A DNA stretch of 64,000 nt from Undibacterium hunanense (GTDB taxonomy: Bacteria > Pseudomonadota > Gammaproteobacteria > Burkholderiales > Burkholderiaceae_D): positions 62,001 to 126,000 of the forward strand of contig NZ_JACOGF010000004.1 in the NCBI RefSeq assembly GCF_014284335.1. Reading direction: 5' to 3'. The notes under the pieces were generated by a model that saw only the letters and a program-made list of their open reading frames with translations, had not been told where the DNA came from and searched no databases. Position numbers and translations under genes: made by a program. How positions within the stretch are numbered: position 1 is the first letter of the stretch; each line of letters opens with the position of its first letter. Positions 17,134 to 26,318 of this stretch are shown here, one piece after another.

Positions 17134-18381
17134 ATGACTTTAATGGATACCCTGGGTGTCGTGATCTTTGGCCTGGCCTTGTTGCATACTTTCAGTGCCA
17201 AGTTTTTTGAAGTGCTGGCGCATCGCCATGCCCGGCATGCAGGTCTGTTCCATCTATTGGGCGAGGTTGAAGTCGTATTCGGTTTTTGGGCCTTTGTGCT
17301 GGTCGTCGTCATGGCCCTGGTGTCTGGTGGTGATGCTGCGGTGGCCTATGCCGAGTCACGTCAATATACAGAGCCGCTGTTTGTGTTCGTCGTCATGGTG
17401 GTGGCTGCGTCGCGTCCTGTGCTGGAGATCGTGGGTCGTGTGCTGCGCGGCATGGCAAGCTTTGTTCCCCTGCCTGATGCGCTTGCCATGGTCTGGTTTG
17501 GTCTGGCGGTTGTGCCCTTGCTGGGTTCCCTGATTACCGAACCGGCTGCAATGACCCTGGCGGCACTGATACTGGCCCCCAGAATATTTCGTCGGGGTAT
17601 ACCGGAATGGCTGAAATATGCTGCACTGGGGGTATTGTTTGTCAATGTCTCCATCGGCGGCACGCTGACCTCCTATGCCGCACCGCCGGTACTGATGGTG
17701 GCATCAGCCTGGCAATGGGACAGTGCTTTCATGCTGGCCAGCTTCGGCTGGAAAGCCGCTATTGCCGTACTGTTCAATGCCACTGTCGTGACCCTGTTAT
17801 TGCGCAAGCAGATTACCGTTGATGACGATGCAGATGAAACACACACTGAACCAGTGCCACTGATCGTCAGCCTGATCCATCTTGCCTTCCTGGCAGGGGT
17901 GGTCTTGCTTGCACATCATCCTGTATTTTTTCTGGGCTTGTTCCTGTTCTTCATGGGCTATGCCCAGGCTTACGAACGCCATCAGAATCCGCTGATTCTG
18001 AAAGAGGGTTTGCTGGTCGGTTTCTTTCTTGCTGGCCTGGTGGTGTTGGGTGGCATGCAGCAATGGTGGTTGCAACCCATCGTATCCAGTCTGAAACCGC
18101 ACACCCTGTTTTTTGCTGCACTGGGACTGACGGCGATTACCGACAATGCCGCGCTGACTTACCTGGGATCATTGATTGCAGGCCTGAGTGAACAAGCCAA
18201 ATACTTGCTGGTTGCCGGTGCCGTTGCTGGTGGTGGGTTGACTGTCATTGCCAACGCACCCAATCCGGCGGGCGTGGCTTTGTTGAAGCGCGGTTTCGAT
18301 AATGAATCTATCGGTGCATTGGGTTTGTTGCTGGGCGCATTGCCACCGACAGCGGTGGCTGCGTTGATGTTTTTAATCTGA
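17134..18381 (+). CDS. putative Na+/H+ antiporter
   Basis: Inner-membrane protein of 415 residues with about ten or more hydrophobic segments, resembling the family annotated as putative Na+/H+ antiporter (Pfam Na_H_antiport_3, from memory). Conserved-looking segments include ITEPAAMTLAALIL and LTAITDNAALTYLGSLI, the acidic/polar positions being candidates for ion binding. I place the start at the ATG at 17134; in-frame ATGs at 17098 (inside the repeat) and 17143 are alternatives. It is not linked to other transport genes. Actual ion specificity has not been shown by anything visible here. Confidence 0.8.
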   Translation: MTLMDTLGVVIFGLALLHTFSAKFFEVLAHRHARHAGLFHLLGEVEVVFGFWAFVLVVVMALVSGGDAAVAYAESRQYTEPLFVFVVMVVAASRPVLEIVGRVLRGMASFVPLPDALAMVWFGLAVVPLLGSLITEPAAMTLAALILAPRIFRRGIPEWLKYAALGVLFVNVSIGGTLTSYAAPPVLMVASAWQWDSAFMLASFGWKAAIAVLFNATVVTLLLRKQITVDDDADETHTEPVPLIVSLIHLAFLAGVVLLAHHPVFFLGLFLFFMGYAQAYERHQNPLILKEGLLVGFFLAGLVVLGGMQQWWLQPIVSSLKPHTLFFAALGLTAITDNAALTYLGSLIAGLSEQAKYLLVAGAVAGGGLTVIANAPNPAGVALLKRGFDNESIGALGLLLGALPPTAVAALMFLI

Positions 18382-18623
18382 TTGGCATCTATAGTTGCAT
18401 GTCAGTGTGCTCAACTTTTGATGCGCCCCAGGCTTATACAGGCAAGATGCAAGTCTGTGCAAGGCTTGTGGCACTGCGGCAGATAAATTTCCAAAAACGC
18501 GTTTTGGACTATACTGGAAATCAGGCCTTGTAAAGAATGTAAAGAATGCAAAGGACAGCATGCTGATGTAGGCGTTATCTGACAGACACAGCGCTGCAAA
18601 AGTGTTTTAATAGCGCTGTAACA

Positions 18624-18641
18624 CATTGTGTGCACACAGTG
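18624..18641. promoter_or_regulatory. candidate dyad operator
   Basis: CATTGTGTGCACACAGTG is self-complementary around TGCA except at one symmetric pair. It could be a regulator site for the downstream cluster, but it lies about 430 bases from the start codon. Confidence 0.3.
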
Positions 18642-19023
18642 CGTGCAATGCAATGTATGCGATACAGAAATTCCGCAGGCTTTGCGCATCGTACACTTGC
18701 ATGATTTATGCAAGACTGCTCTATGCCATATAAGTCACATAAGCCAGAGCCTGATACGGGACAGAATTCGAGACTCGTCATTAGATCGCAGTGACTTCGT
18801 TTTTGACTGAAACCAGCCAGCGTATTTTTCCTGGCGATAATAATAGACGTAAAAGGAGGAAATGGCATATCTGCGCCAGGTATGATGCCGCGTTTTTTTG
18901 CATGTGCCTGCAGATAGCCTGTTCCCTCTGACGATGGATGAAATGGAGTGCTCACGTTTTTTGCATTTCCAATCGGCGAGAAAGATATTTCTCCGCATTG
19001 CGTATATTGTTTTCACGTAATGC

Positions 19024-19056
19024 TTTTCGTCTTATTTTCGTCTTAGTTTCGTCTTT
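19024..19056. repeat. three 11-bp tandem units next to a start codon
   Basis: TTTTCGTCTTA occurs at 19024-19034 and 19035-19045, then GTTTCGTCTTT at 19046-19056. The tract ends 10 bases before the ATG at 19067, so it is in the leader just upstream of the ribosome site. Confidence 0.75.
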
Positions 19057-19066
19057 TTAGAGATGG

Positions 19067-20161
19067 ATGAATATCATGTCAGATGAAAAAAACAAGCAAG
19101 AATCAACCGTTGTAGCCGGCGCTACCGGTGTCGATACTGCGCAAACCGTAGTAGTACAACCACAAGCAAGCCTGTCTGACAGTGCAGCAGTGACAAACCA
19201 GGCGCAGGTGCTACCTGCAAGCAGTGCCGTGGCGCAGCCTCCAACACCCGCTGCGGGACCACAGGATCACCAGTCGGCGTACCAGACTGCTTATCAGGCT
19301 GGTGAATCACCCTGGCGTACGCTGGTACGTGTTGTTTCCGCCCGCTTGCGCGCAACCTCACTGCGTACTGCAAAAGGCATTACCCATCGTACCTTGAAGA
19401 TTGGTGTATCTGCCCGGATATTTCATCCTCAGGCCGGTGCCAAGGGTTTATCCAGCAAGACTTTGCAATATCTGGAAGAGTCGATTGCACAATGGGTGAT
19501 GGCACGTGATGTCATGGTGTTCATGATCCCTTCCGTGAATACCAATGGTCTGATACGCCCCAGTAATATACGCCTGCGTGACTATGCAAGACATCTCGAT
19601 GGCCTGGTATTGCAAGGTGGTGCCGATGTCGCACCAGAAAGTTATTCGCAGCAATCAACACGCCCGGAATGGAGCGGTGACCGCACGCGTGATATGTATG
19701 AGCTGGAACTTTTGCATGAATTTATTGAAGCCGATAAACCCTTGCTGGGCATATGCCGTGGTTGTCAGCTATTGAATGTAGCTTTTGGTGGCAGCCTGTA
19801 CCAGGACATTGCGACCGAGGTACCGAATGCCATCGCCCATGTGAATGATCTGTATGACCAGAACGGACATGAATTGCAGTTCACCGCACAATCCTCACTG
19901 GCGCAATTGTTTCCTCCGATGGCGACTGCCAGGGTCAATTCCATACATCATCAATCCATCAAAAACCTGGGCAGGGATATCATGGTAGAAGCCGTCTCTC
20001 CGGAAGACAACATCGTTGAAGCGATACGCTATCAAAAAGCGAAGTTTGTCGTCGGCTTGCAATGGCATCCGGAATTTCATCTGACAGGACAAAGCGATTT
20101 ACTGGATTGCACACCCATACTTGACAGTTTCTTGCGCGCAGCCAGAGAAACACGATTTTAA
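19067..20161 (+). CDS. class I glutamine amidotransferase, PuuD-like gamma-glutamyl hydrolase
   Basis: 364 residues. From about residue 105 the protein is a peptidase C26 domain like PuuD, which hydrolyses gamma-glutamyl-GABA: catalytic Cys in GICRGCQLLN, and the His/Glu pair in QWHPEF near the C-terminus. The first 100 residues are an Ala/Gln/Thr/Pro-rich, probably disordered extension, not found in E. coli PuuD (254 residues). Two ATGs (19067, 19076) are possible starts. It leads a same-strand group with an antiporter, a carboxylate-amine ligase and an HD hydrolase, which suggests gamma-glutamyl compound metabolism rather than the putrescine pathway, whose other genes are absent here. Confidence 0.85.
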   Translation: MNIMSDEKNKQESTVVAGATGVDTAQTVVVQPQASLSDSAAVTNQAQVLPASSAVAQPPTPAAGPQDHQSAYQTAYQAGESPWRTLVRVVSARLRATSLRTAKGITHRTLKIGVSARIFHPQAGAKGLSSKTLQYLEESIAQWVMARDVMVFMIPSVNTNGLIRPSNIRLRDYARHLDGLVLQGGADVAPESYSQQSTRPEWSGDRTRDMYELELLHEFIEADKPLLGICRGCQLLNVAFGGSLYQDIATEVPNAIAHVNDLYDQNGHELQFTAQSSLAQLFPPMATARVNSIHHQSIKNLGRDIMVEAVSPEDNIVEAIRYQKAKFVVGLQWHPEFHLTGQSDLLDCTPILDSFLRAARETRF

Positions 20162-20253
20162 AAATTGGCCTGGTTCCTCGCCGGTGACAAAAAAGAGAAA
20201 TGCAGCGTCATCAAAAATGACTGCATTTTTCATCTCATCAGCATCAGTATCAA

Positions 20254-20277
20254 CATTCGCATTCGCATTCGTATTCG
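20254..20277. repeat. hexanucleotide tandem repeat
   Basis: Four units of CATTCG (the fourth is TATTCG) in the 155-base gap between the amidotransferase and antiporter genes, 40 bases upstream of the antiporter ATG. The number could vary by slippage. Confidence 0.65.
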
Positions 20278-20316
20278 CATTAACATCAGTTTCAGGCACC
20301 CATAACAGGAGACAGC

Positions 20317-21513
20317 ATGACAGAATTTTCCATCAACGTCAGCGAGATGGCCTGGCCCTGCATCATTGCGCTGGCCTGGTTGTTGGGCGATATGGGGCAT
20401 CGCTGGCTGCGCCTGCCGCGCATCAGTATCTATGCATTGACAGGCTTTGCGCTGGTCAATTTGTTACCTACTTATCTTTCCCCGCTGGATAACCATAGTC
20501 TTGTGCTGTTGGCCAATATCGCTTTCGGTCTCATCCTGTTTGAATTTGCCTATCGCATTAATCTGCGCTGGCTCAGCCTTAATCCCTGGGTAGCCGTGAC
20601 GGGGCTGGTGGAGTCGGGTGTCACTTTTGCAGCAGTATATTTCGTAGCACTATGGCATGGTAGTTCGCAATTGATGTCTTTGTTGCTGGCGGCGCTGGCG
20701 ATGTCTTCTTCTCCAACAGCTGTGTTGCGTATCATTAATGAGCAACGCAGTTCAGGCCAGGTCAGTGAACGCATTCTGCACCTGACAGCCATCAATTCTG
20801 TGCTGGCCGTATTTGCCTTCAAGATCATCCTGATGTACTGGGTGATGCAGACCTCAGGCGATCTGTTACAGGCTTCTGCGCAAAGTTTGCATGTCATGAT
20901 GGCGGCGCTGGCGTCACTGGTAGCCGGTATCGTATTCGGCATCTTGCTGCCTATCGTGTTGAGCTGGCGTGGCCGCCAGGCAGAAGATGCAACGCTGGGC
21001 TTTGCCTTTGCTGTGATTGTGCTGGTGTCGCTCAGTTATGCCAGTGGACTGTCCCCGGTATTGGCTACGTTGGCTTTTGGCCTGGTAGCAAGGCACCGTC
21101 GCATCAGCCTCGGCCGCACGCAAAGAAATTTCGGTGTGCTGGGTGAATTGCTGACGGTGGTGCTGTTCGTATTCGCGGCATCCACACTGGCATGGCAGCA
21201 GGTCTGGGCAGGTGCGCTTCTGGGCGTGGTATTGCTGGTCATGCGCCTGGGTAGCAAGATACTGGTGACTACCGCGCTGGCGCCAGTCAGCGGTATCTCT
21301 TTGCGCAAGGGTTTGCTCAGCGGCGTTGGTCTGGCGCCGGTTTCAGTTTTCCTGTTGCTAAGTCTGGAGCAACCACGCAATTTCGGCATGGTCATGACTG
21401 AAGAATGGTTTGCCCTGGTCGCCATGACGCTGATGCTGGAAGTGGTTGGTCCTGTCCTGACCCAACTGGCCTTGTTTGCCGCCAAAGAAACACCGGAAGA
21501 AAGGGAAGAATAA
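20317..21513 (+). CDS. cation:proton antiporter, CPA superfamily
   Basis: Inner-membrane antiporter of 398 residues with about 12 hydrophobic segments. It resembles Na+/H+ exchanger-type CPA proteins: [20 protein letters not shown] in the middle is a typical TM5 region, and the C-terminal half has the [14 protein letters not shown] cytoplasmic loop seen in this type. It exchanges Na+ or K+ for H+ (family knowledge). There is no regulatory RCK domain. The stop codon is one base from the ATG of the downstream ligase gene, so the two are translationally linked. The start is the ATG at 20317 with CAGGAGA 8 bases upstream. Confidence 0.88.
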   Translation: MTEFSINVSEMAWPCIIALAWLLGDMGHRWLRLPRISIYALTGFALVNLLPTYLSPLDNHSLVLLANIAFGLILFEFAYRINLRWLSLNPWVAVTGLVESGVTFAAVYFVALWHGSSQLMSLLLAALAMSSSPTAVLRIINEQRSSGQVSERILHLTAINSVLAVFAFKIILMYWVMQTSGDLLQASAQSLHVMMAALASLVAGIVFGILLPIVLSWRGRQAEDATLGFAFAVIVLVSLSYASGLSPVLATLAFGLVARHRRISLGRTQRNFGVLGELLTVVLFVFAASTLAWQQVWAGALLGVVLLVMRLGSKILVTTALAPVSGISLRKGLLSGVGLAPVSVFLLLSLEQPRNFGMVMTEEWFALVAMTLMLEVVGPVLTQLALFAAKETPEEREE

Positions 21514-21514
21514 T

Positions 21515-22648
21515 ATGCCACTTGAAGCCTTCACCAATTCGAACGCCCTGTCCATGGGGGTAGAGCTGGAATTGCAACTGGTCAGTCTGTCTGATTTCGA
21601 CCTTACCGCAGCCAGCCCCGATCTTTTACATCTGCTGGCGAAACGTCCTTTTCCGGGCAATGTCACGCCGGAAATTACCCAGAGCATGATAGAAATCTGT
21701 ACCGATGTACAAACCAGGTATCAGGGTGTGCTGGGACAATTGCAGGAGATCCGCGACACCCTGGTGCATGGGGCCGATGTCTTGAATATCGGGATCTGTG
21801 GTGGCGGTACCCATCCCTTCCAGAAATGGACAGACCGCAAGATATTTTCCAAGCCGCGCTTCAGGGAAGTATCAGCTCTGTATGGTTACCTGGCAAAGCA
21901 GTTCACCATCTTTGGCCAGCATGTACACATAGGCTGTACATCCGGCGACGATGCCATGTTTTTGCTGCATTCACTTAGCCGTTACGTGCCGCACTTCATT
22001 GCCCTGTCGGCCTCTTCACCTTATGTACAGGGTGGTGATACCTTGTTCAATTCTGCCCGGCTGAATTCCGTGTTTGCTTTCCCTTTGTCAGGGCGTGCTC
22101 CATTTTTGTTAAGCTGGGATGAATTTGCCAATGACTATTTCAGTAAAATGGAAAAAACTGGTGTCGTCAAAAGCATGAAGGATTTTTACTGGGACATTCG
22201 CCCCAAGCCAGAATACGGCACCATAGAATTGCGCGTCTGTGATACGCCGCTGACGGTGGAAAGAGCGGCTGCACTGGCAGCGTATCTGCAAGTCCTGTGC
22301 GCTTATCTGCTGGAGCGACGCGAAGCCCCACCATCAGAAGACGATTACCTCGTGTATAACTATAATCGCTTCCAGGCTTGCCGTTTCGGTCTGGATGGGG
22401 TTACCGTTCACCCCAAGACCTATGAAAGCACGGTCTTGCGCGATGACATCCTTGCCAGTTTCGATCTGCTCAGGCCCTATGCCGAAAACCTGGATGCCTT
22501 GCCTGCATTCAGTCACCTGCGCGAAGCAGTACAGGCAGGTAATGATGCGCAATACCTGCGCCAGCAATACCAGCAAAGCGGTAGCCCGGAAGGAATGGTG
22601 AATGCGGCCTTGCATACCTTCCGGGATGTAAGACGCAGTGCCAGGTGA
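21515..22648 (+). CDS. carboxylate-amine ligase, YbdK/GCS2 family
   Basis: ATP-dependent ligase of 377 residues, the length of E. coli YbdK, which has weak glutamate-cysteine ligase activity. Family motifs visible are GVELELQLV near the N-terminus (metal and ATP binding glutamates), GGGTHPF, HVHIG and ELRVCDTP. The true reaction may be joining an amine to the gamma-carboxylate of glutamate. It is translationally linked to the antiporter upstream and in the same group as a gamma-glutamyl hydrolase, so a ligase/hydrolase pair acting on the same gamma-glutamyl product is a reasonable inference. The start at 21515 follows a GGGAAGAA site; the frame is open upstream but overlaps the antiporter. 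Confidence 0.9.
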   Translation: MPLEAFTNSNALSMGVELELQLVSLSDFDLTAASPDLLHLLAKRPFPGNVTPEITQSMIEICTDVQTRYQGVLGQLQEIRDTLVHGADVLNIGICGGGTHPFQKWTDRKIFSKPRFREVSALYGYLAKQFTIFGQHVHIGCTSGDDAMFLLHSLSRYVPHFIALSASSPYVQGGDTLFNSARLNSVFAFPLSGRAPFLLSWDEFANDYFSKMEKTGVVKSMKDFYWDIRPKPEYGTIELRVCDTPLTVERAAALAAYLQVLCAYLLERREAPPSEDDYLVYNYNRFQACRFGLDGVTVHPKTYESTVLRDDILASFDLLRPYAENLDALPAFSHLREAVQAGNDAQYLRQQYQQSGSPEGMVNAALHTFRDVRRSAR

Positions 22649-22709
22649 TCTGCCATATAGGCACCCTGGCTGTCTTTGCTGGTGAAGCAATTTATATAAG
22701 GAAGACCAG

Positions 22710-23270
22710 ATGAATAAATGGACACCAGATATATACGCAAAAGCCTGGGATTTTTCATCACGCCAGCATAACGGACAGACCTACGGTGGCAAGGTGGAAG
22801 GTGAAAAGGTAGAGTACATCAACCATGTCGCCAGCGTCGCCATGGAAGTGATATGGGCCTTGCAGTTCAATGCAACTGCGAATGCTGCGCTGGCGGTGCA
22901 ATGTGCCTTGTTGCATGACACTCTGGAAGATACGAGTGCCAGTTATGATTTGCTGAAAGCTGAGTTTGGTCAGGCCGTGGCTGACGGCGTGCAGGCGCTT
23001 TCAAAAAATACTGCTCTGCCTGACAAGACTGCACAAATGCGCGATAGCCTGGACCGTATCTTGCTGCAGCCGCAAGAAATCTGGATGGTCAAGATGGCTG
23101 ACCGCATCAGTAATTTATATCACCCACCGCATTATTGGGGTAATGAGAAAATACTCGCCTACCGTCATGAAGCGCAAATGATTCATGATGAATTGCATAC
23201 TGCCGATGCCAAACTTGCAGAACGTCTGCAAGCGAAGATACAGGCTTATCCTCAATTTTTGCGTAAATAA
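22710..23270 (+). CDS. HD-domain phosphohydrolase, SpoT/MESH1-like
   Basis: 186 residues forming a stand-alone HD domain. The metal-binding motif HDTLEDT is the version found in the hydrolase domain of SpoT and of MESH1, and MVKMADRISNL matches the downstream conserved Asp region. It has no synthetase, TGS or ACT domain. It may hydrolyse (p)ppGpp or another nucleotide; several such small HD proteins are uncharacterised. It begins 61 bases after the ligase gene with an AAGGAAG site, so cotranscription with the preceding group is likely. Confidence 0.85.
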   Translation: MNKWTPDIYAKAWDFSSRQHNGQTYGGKVEGEKVEYINHVASVAMEVIWALQFNATANAALAVQCALLHDTLEDTSASYDLLKAEFGQAVADGVQALSKNTALPDKTAQMRDSLDRILLQPQEIWMVKMADRISNLYHPPHYWGNEKILAYRHEAQMIHDELHTADAKLAERLQAKIQAYPQFLRK

Positions 23271-23315
23271 CCGGGATGGGGATTGCCTGCAGTGGATTAC
23301 ATCTATGATGAAAGA

Positions 23316-23344
23316 GAGTGAATCTGATTTTGTCAAATTCACTC
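23316..23344. terminator. hairpin between convergent genes
   Basis: GAGTGAA (23316-23322) pairs with TTCACTC (23338-23344) across a 15-base loop, between the HD gene and the convergent creD. No T-run; probable bidirectional terminator. Confidence 0.45.
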
Positions 23345-23368
23345 CCTATTTCAGTCAGGCAAACTGTT

Positions 23369-24796
23369 TCAGCTTGCAATTACCGGCGCAGGTGCAGTCT
23401 TACCCAGTTGATACCAGTCTACCTTGCGTGTGATGACCATGATAGCGGACAGCACGGCAAACAGCAGCAGGCTACCCATGACCAGGGCGTTACTTTCTGA
23501 CTGTAACAGACCAAACAATATTCCATACAATACTGTCAGGCCACAACCAAAACCAAAGCCGCGTTTCCAGTTGCGCAAGGCATACGACAGATAAAAACCT
23601 ATCAGCAGAATACAGGCAATACTGGCCAGCAGGTACGCCAGTACAAAGCTGATTTTTTCCGACAGACTGACCAGCAACAGAAAGAACAAGGCCAATGCCA
23701 GACCTACCAGCGTGTATTGAATCGGGTGGATAGGCAGTTGCTTCAATACTTCAAACAGGAAAAAAGCAGCAAAGGTCAGCGCAACAAACATCAGGCCGTA
23801 TTTGACTGCACGATCTGCCTGGGAATAAATATTGACCGGCTCAATAAACGACACGCTGAATACATCGATCGATGCCGAACTTGCTGCACTTACTGCACTG
23901 TATTCTGGGGGGCTTGATGTCTGCGTTACATTCACAGGATTGCCGGCATTTTCCAGATTGCTCAATTGTTGTTGCGCATTGCTCGACAGGGCGGAAATAT
24001 TCCAGTTGGCGCTAAAGCCATTGTCATTGCGTATTCTGCCTTTTGGTGACGGCAGGAAGCGGCCACCGTATTGCGGATGTGGCCAGCTTGACGACAGCGT
24101 GACCTGGTTGTTTTTGGCAAGTGGGGCGAAGCTAAGACGTTCCACACCGTCCAGGATTAAATCCATCTTGAATTTAACCTGACCTGAGCTGGCCATTTGC
24201 ATGCCATCCAGCCTGGCGTGAATGCCGCGCTGGAAGGCATTTAACTTGCTGCCCTGCCTGAATTCAAAACTCTGCTCACCCCATTGCAGTTTGGGGAAAT
24301 TTTGCAGGCCACGGGTATCGCTCAAACCTATCGAGATATAGGGTGCTTCTGTCCTGCTGATACTGGCATTGGTTTTATCCCTGGATGCCAGGCTGGCCAT
24401 GTCGGGCAGCATAAAATCACCAGAAATCTGATGGTTGCCGGTATAGACCAGCACCTTGTGAATGCCGCGGTAACGCTGGTCGGTATCGATAGTCCCTTTG
24501 ACTGTCAGGTCATTCGGGTACACATAGTGTTTGCGGCTATTGGAGACCTGGCGTTTGGTGACTTTTTGGGTTGCCGTGTCAACAGTTTCTTCTTCCCAGG
24601 TTTCAACATACGGTATTACCAGAACCGGCCCTATGACCACCTGCTCGCTGACGGAATCGGCGGTAATACTGCGTACCGCTTCGTCCCGGTAGCGCATGCG
24701 TTCCCAGATGGTAGACTGAATCATCATCAGGGGAATGTAGATAACTATCGCCAGCAGGCCGATGATAATGGTTTTGAACAGCAAACTCTTTTGCAT
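23369..24796 (-). CDS. creD: CreD-like inner-membrane protein
   Basis: 475-residue inner-membrane protein. One hydrophobic segment at the N-terminus is followed by a large extracytoplasmic region and then about five membrane segments in the last 150 residues, the CreD layout. In Enterobacteria and Aeromonas CreD is the strongly induced target of the CreBC two-component system and affects envelope stress and beta-lactam response (established); its biochemical role is unknown. It lies 91 bases downstream of creC on the same strand. No clear tandem TTCAC cre tag was found in that gap. Confidence 0.92.
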   Translation of the reverse strand: MQKSLLFKTIIIGLLAIVIYIPLMMIQSTIWERMRYRDEAVRSITADSVSEQVVIGPVLVIPYVETWEEETVDTATQKVTKRQVSNSRKHYVYPNDLTVKGTIDTDQRYRGIHKVLVYTGNHQISGDFMLPDMASLASRDKTNASISRTEAPYISIGLSDTRGLQNFPKLQWGEQSFEFRQGSKLNAFQRGIHARLDGMQMASSGQVKFKMDLILDGVERLSFAPLAKNNQVTLSSSWPHPQYGGRFLPSPKGRIRNDNGFSANWNISALSSNAQQQLSNLENAGNPVNVTQTSSPPEYSAVSAASSASIDVFSVSFIEPVNIYSQADRAVKYGLMFVALTFAAFFLFEVLKQLPIHPIQYTLVGLALALFFLLLVSLSEKISFVLAYLLASIACILLIGFYLSYALRNWKRGFGFGCGLTVLYGILFGLLQSESNALVMGSLLLFAVLSAIMVITRKVDWYQLGKTAPAPVIAS

Positions 24797-24887
24797 GACA
24801 GACTCCGTAGATAAGGAGTCATCAATGTAAATAACTTGTGTGCGTTGTTGATGTGTTTTGTGTGAAGTGATGCAGTCAAATGCTTAT

Positions 24888-26318
24888 TCACAAAGGCAAA
24901 TTCAGGCAGGCACAGGTGCCGCCCCCGGTCAGGTTGTTCACACTGGCGCTGCCCTGGTGCAGCAGCGCGACTTCACGCACGAAGGGCAGGCCCAGTCCCG
25001 TGCTTTTGGCAGCAGTTGGCCTGGGCAGGGAATAAAAGCGGTCAAAGATTTTATCTTGTGCGTAATCGGGTATGCCCGGCCCCTGGTCCTGTATGCTGAT
25101 TTGCAGTTGTTGTCCATGTACTAGGGCGCACATGCGTATCGTGCTGCCAGCCGGAGCAAAGTCTATGGCGTTGTCCAGCAGATTGCCTATGGCCTGCCGC
25201 AAGAGTAGCGCATCACCCATGATGCCGTGATTAGTTGCGATAGCTGAGGTGTCAATCTCCAGAGCCAGTTTTTTGATTTGCAGGCCCGCTTGCACATCCT
25301 GTGCACATTGCTGTAACAGTGTTGGTACCTGTATGGTTTCGGCATGCTCCAGACTTTGCTGTTTTTCCAGTTTTACCAGCGCCAGTAGTTTGTCTATCAA
25401 TTGCTTCTGGCGCTGGTTTTGTTCCAGTATGTTTTGCAGGAAGCGTTGCCTGTCCGCTGCTGGCATATCTTCGCGCATCAGTTCGGCCGAGCCCTGTATG
25501 GATGCAATCGGGCTTTTTAACTCATGGGCCAGGGTATGCATCAGTTGTTCTACATATTGCTTGCCTTCGAGCCGGTCGCGCATGGATTCCAGGGCCCGGC
25601 CCAGCATACCGATTTCATTATTGCCCAAGGCTGGCAGACTGGCTTTCTCGCCTTTTTCTACGCTGCTGGCATAGCGCTGCAATTTGCGCAGGGCCTGGTT
25701 CAACCACCATGAAAACGCAATCCCTATCAGCAGAGAACCCAAAAGCATCCAGGCACTGCGCTGCAGTATCTTGCGCTGGCTGCGCTGTACAAACGGATTG
25801 ATGGTGGAAATGGCTTTGGCGACTGTCAGTGAACCGATGATATGGCCGTGGTCCATAATCGGTGCTGCCACATGCATGACACTGCTGGCATCGCTATCCG
25901 GGTCGGCGCGGGTACTGCGTGCACCATATTGACCTTGCAGGGTCCGGTAGACATCATTCCAGCGTGAATAATCCTTGCCGACATCCCTGCCATCGCTATC
26001 GAAGACGACAATGCCCTTGTCATTGGTGATGTAAACACGGTAGTCCAGGCTGTTCTTGCGCACACCGCTGATGTTGACATCAATACTGCGCTGCGCATAG
26101 TTTTGCAGACGCTTCATCAGGGTGCTGTCGGATGTATTGCCATTTGCCACATCTTCCGCCACCAGCGTTGCCAGCATTTGCGCGGTATCGATCAGCGTAT
26201 CTTCCAGCGTGGCACGCACACCGGGTTTTATTTCTTCCACCACCACATTCAATACCAGCCAGGCCGTCAGGCCCAGAATCAGGAAATACCCCAGCAGTAT
26301 GCGCAGGCCTATCTTCAT
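24888..26318 (-). CDS. creC: sensor histidine kinase CreC
   Basis: 476-residue membrane kinase. A first membrane segment (about 7-27) and a second near residue 190 enclose a periplasmic sensing domain, followed by HAMP, the phosphoacceptor His in LAHELKSPIA, and an ATPase domain with NLLDNAIDFAP, DQGPGIP and GLGLPFV. It phosphorylates CreB. The ATG overlaps the end of creB by 4 bases (ATGA type), so the two are translationally coupled. Confidence 0.93.
   Translation of the reverse strand: MKIGLRILLGYFLILGLTAWLVLNVVVEEIKPGVRATLEDTLIDTAQMLATLVAEDVANGNTSDSTLMKRLQNYAQRSIDVNISGVRKNSLDYRVYITNDKGIVVFDSDGRDVGKDYSRWNDVYRTLQGQYGARSTRADPDSDASSVMHVAAPIMDHGHIIGSLTVAKAISTINPFVQRSQRKILQRSAWMLLGSLLIGIAFSWWLNQALRKLQRYASSVEKGEKASLPALGNNEIGMLGRALESMRDRLEGKQYVEQLMHTLAHELKSPIASIQGSAELMREDMPAADRQRFLQNILEQNQRQKQLIDKLLALVKLEKQQSLEHAETIQVPTLLQQCAQDVQAGLQIKKLALEIDTSAIATNHGIMGDALLLRQAIGNLLDNAIDFAPAGSTIRMCALVHGQQLQISIQDQGPGIPDYAQDKIFDRFYSLPRPTAAKSTGLGLPFVREVALLHQGSASVNNLTGGGTCACLNLPL

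Larger units (their letters stand above)
18382..19066. other. long intergenic region upstream of amidotransferase
   Basis: A 685-base gap with stop codons in all frames at short intervals and only weak open frames on the minus strand that look like chance. It holds an 18-bp near-palindrome at 18624-18641 and an 11-bp tandem repeat at 19024-19056. It is likely to carry the promoter of the 19067 gene group. Confidence 0.5.

Noticed and set aside
18575-18955. Minus-strand open frame of 126 codons in the 18.4-19.1 kb gap
   Set aside because: Cys/Ser/His-rich with no ribosome site or domain; several overlapping frames of similar length occur here, as in non-coding DNA.
24797-24887. CreB-type TTCAC tandem tag upstream of creD
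   Set aside because: One TTCAC (minus strand, near 24855) is followed six bases later by CACAT, which is not a second TTCAC.
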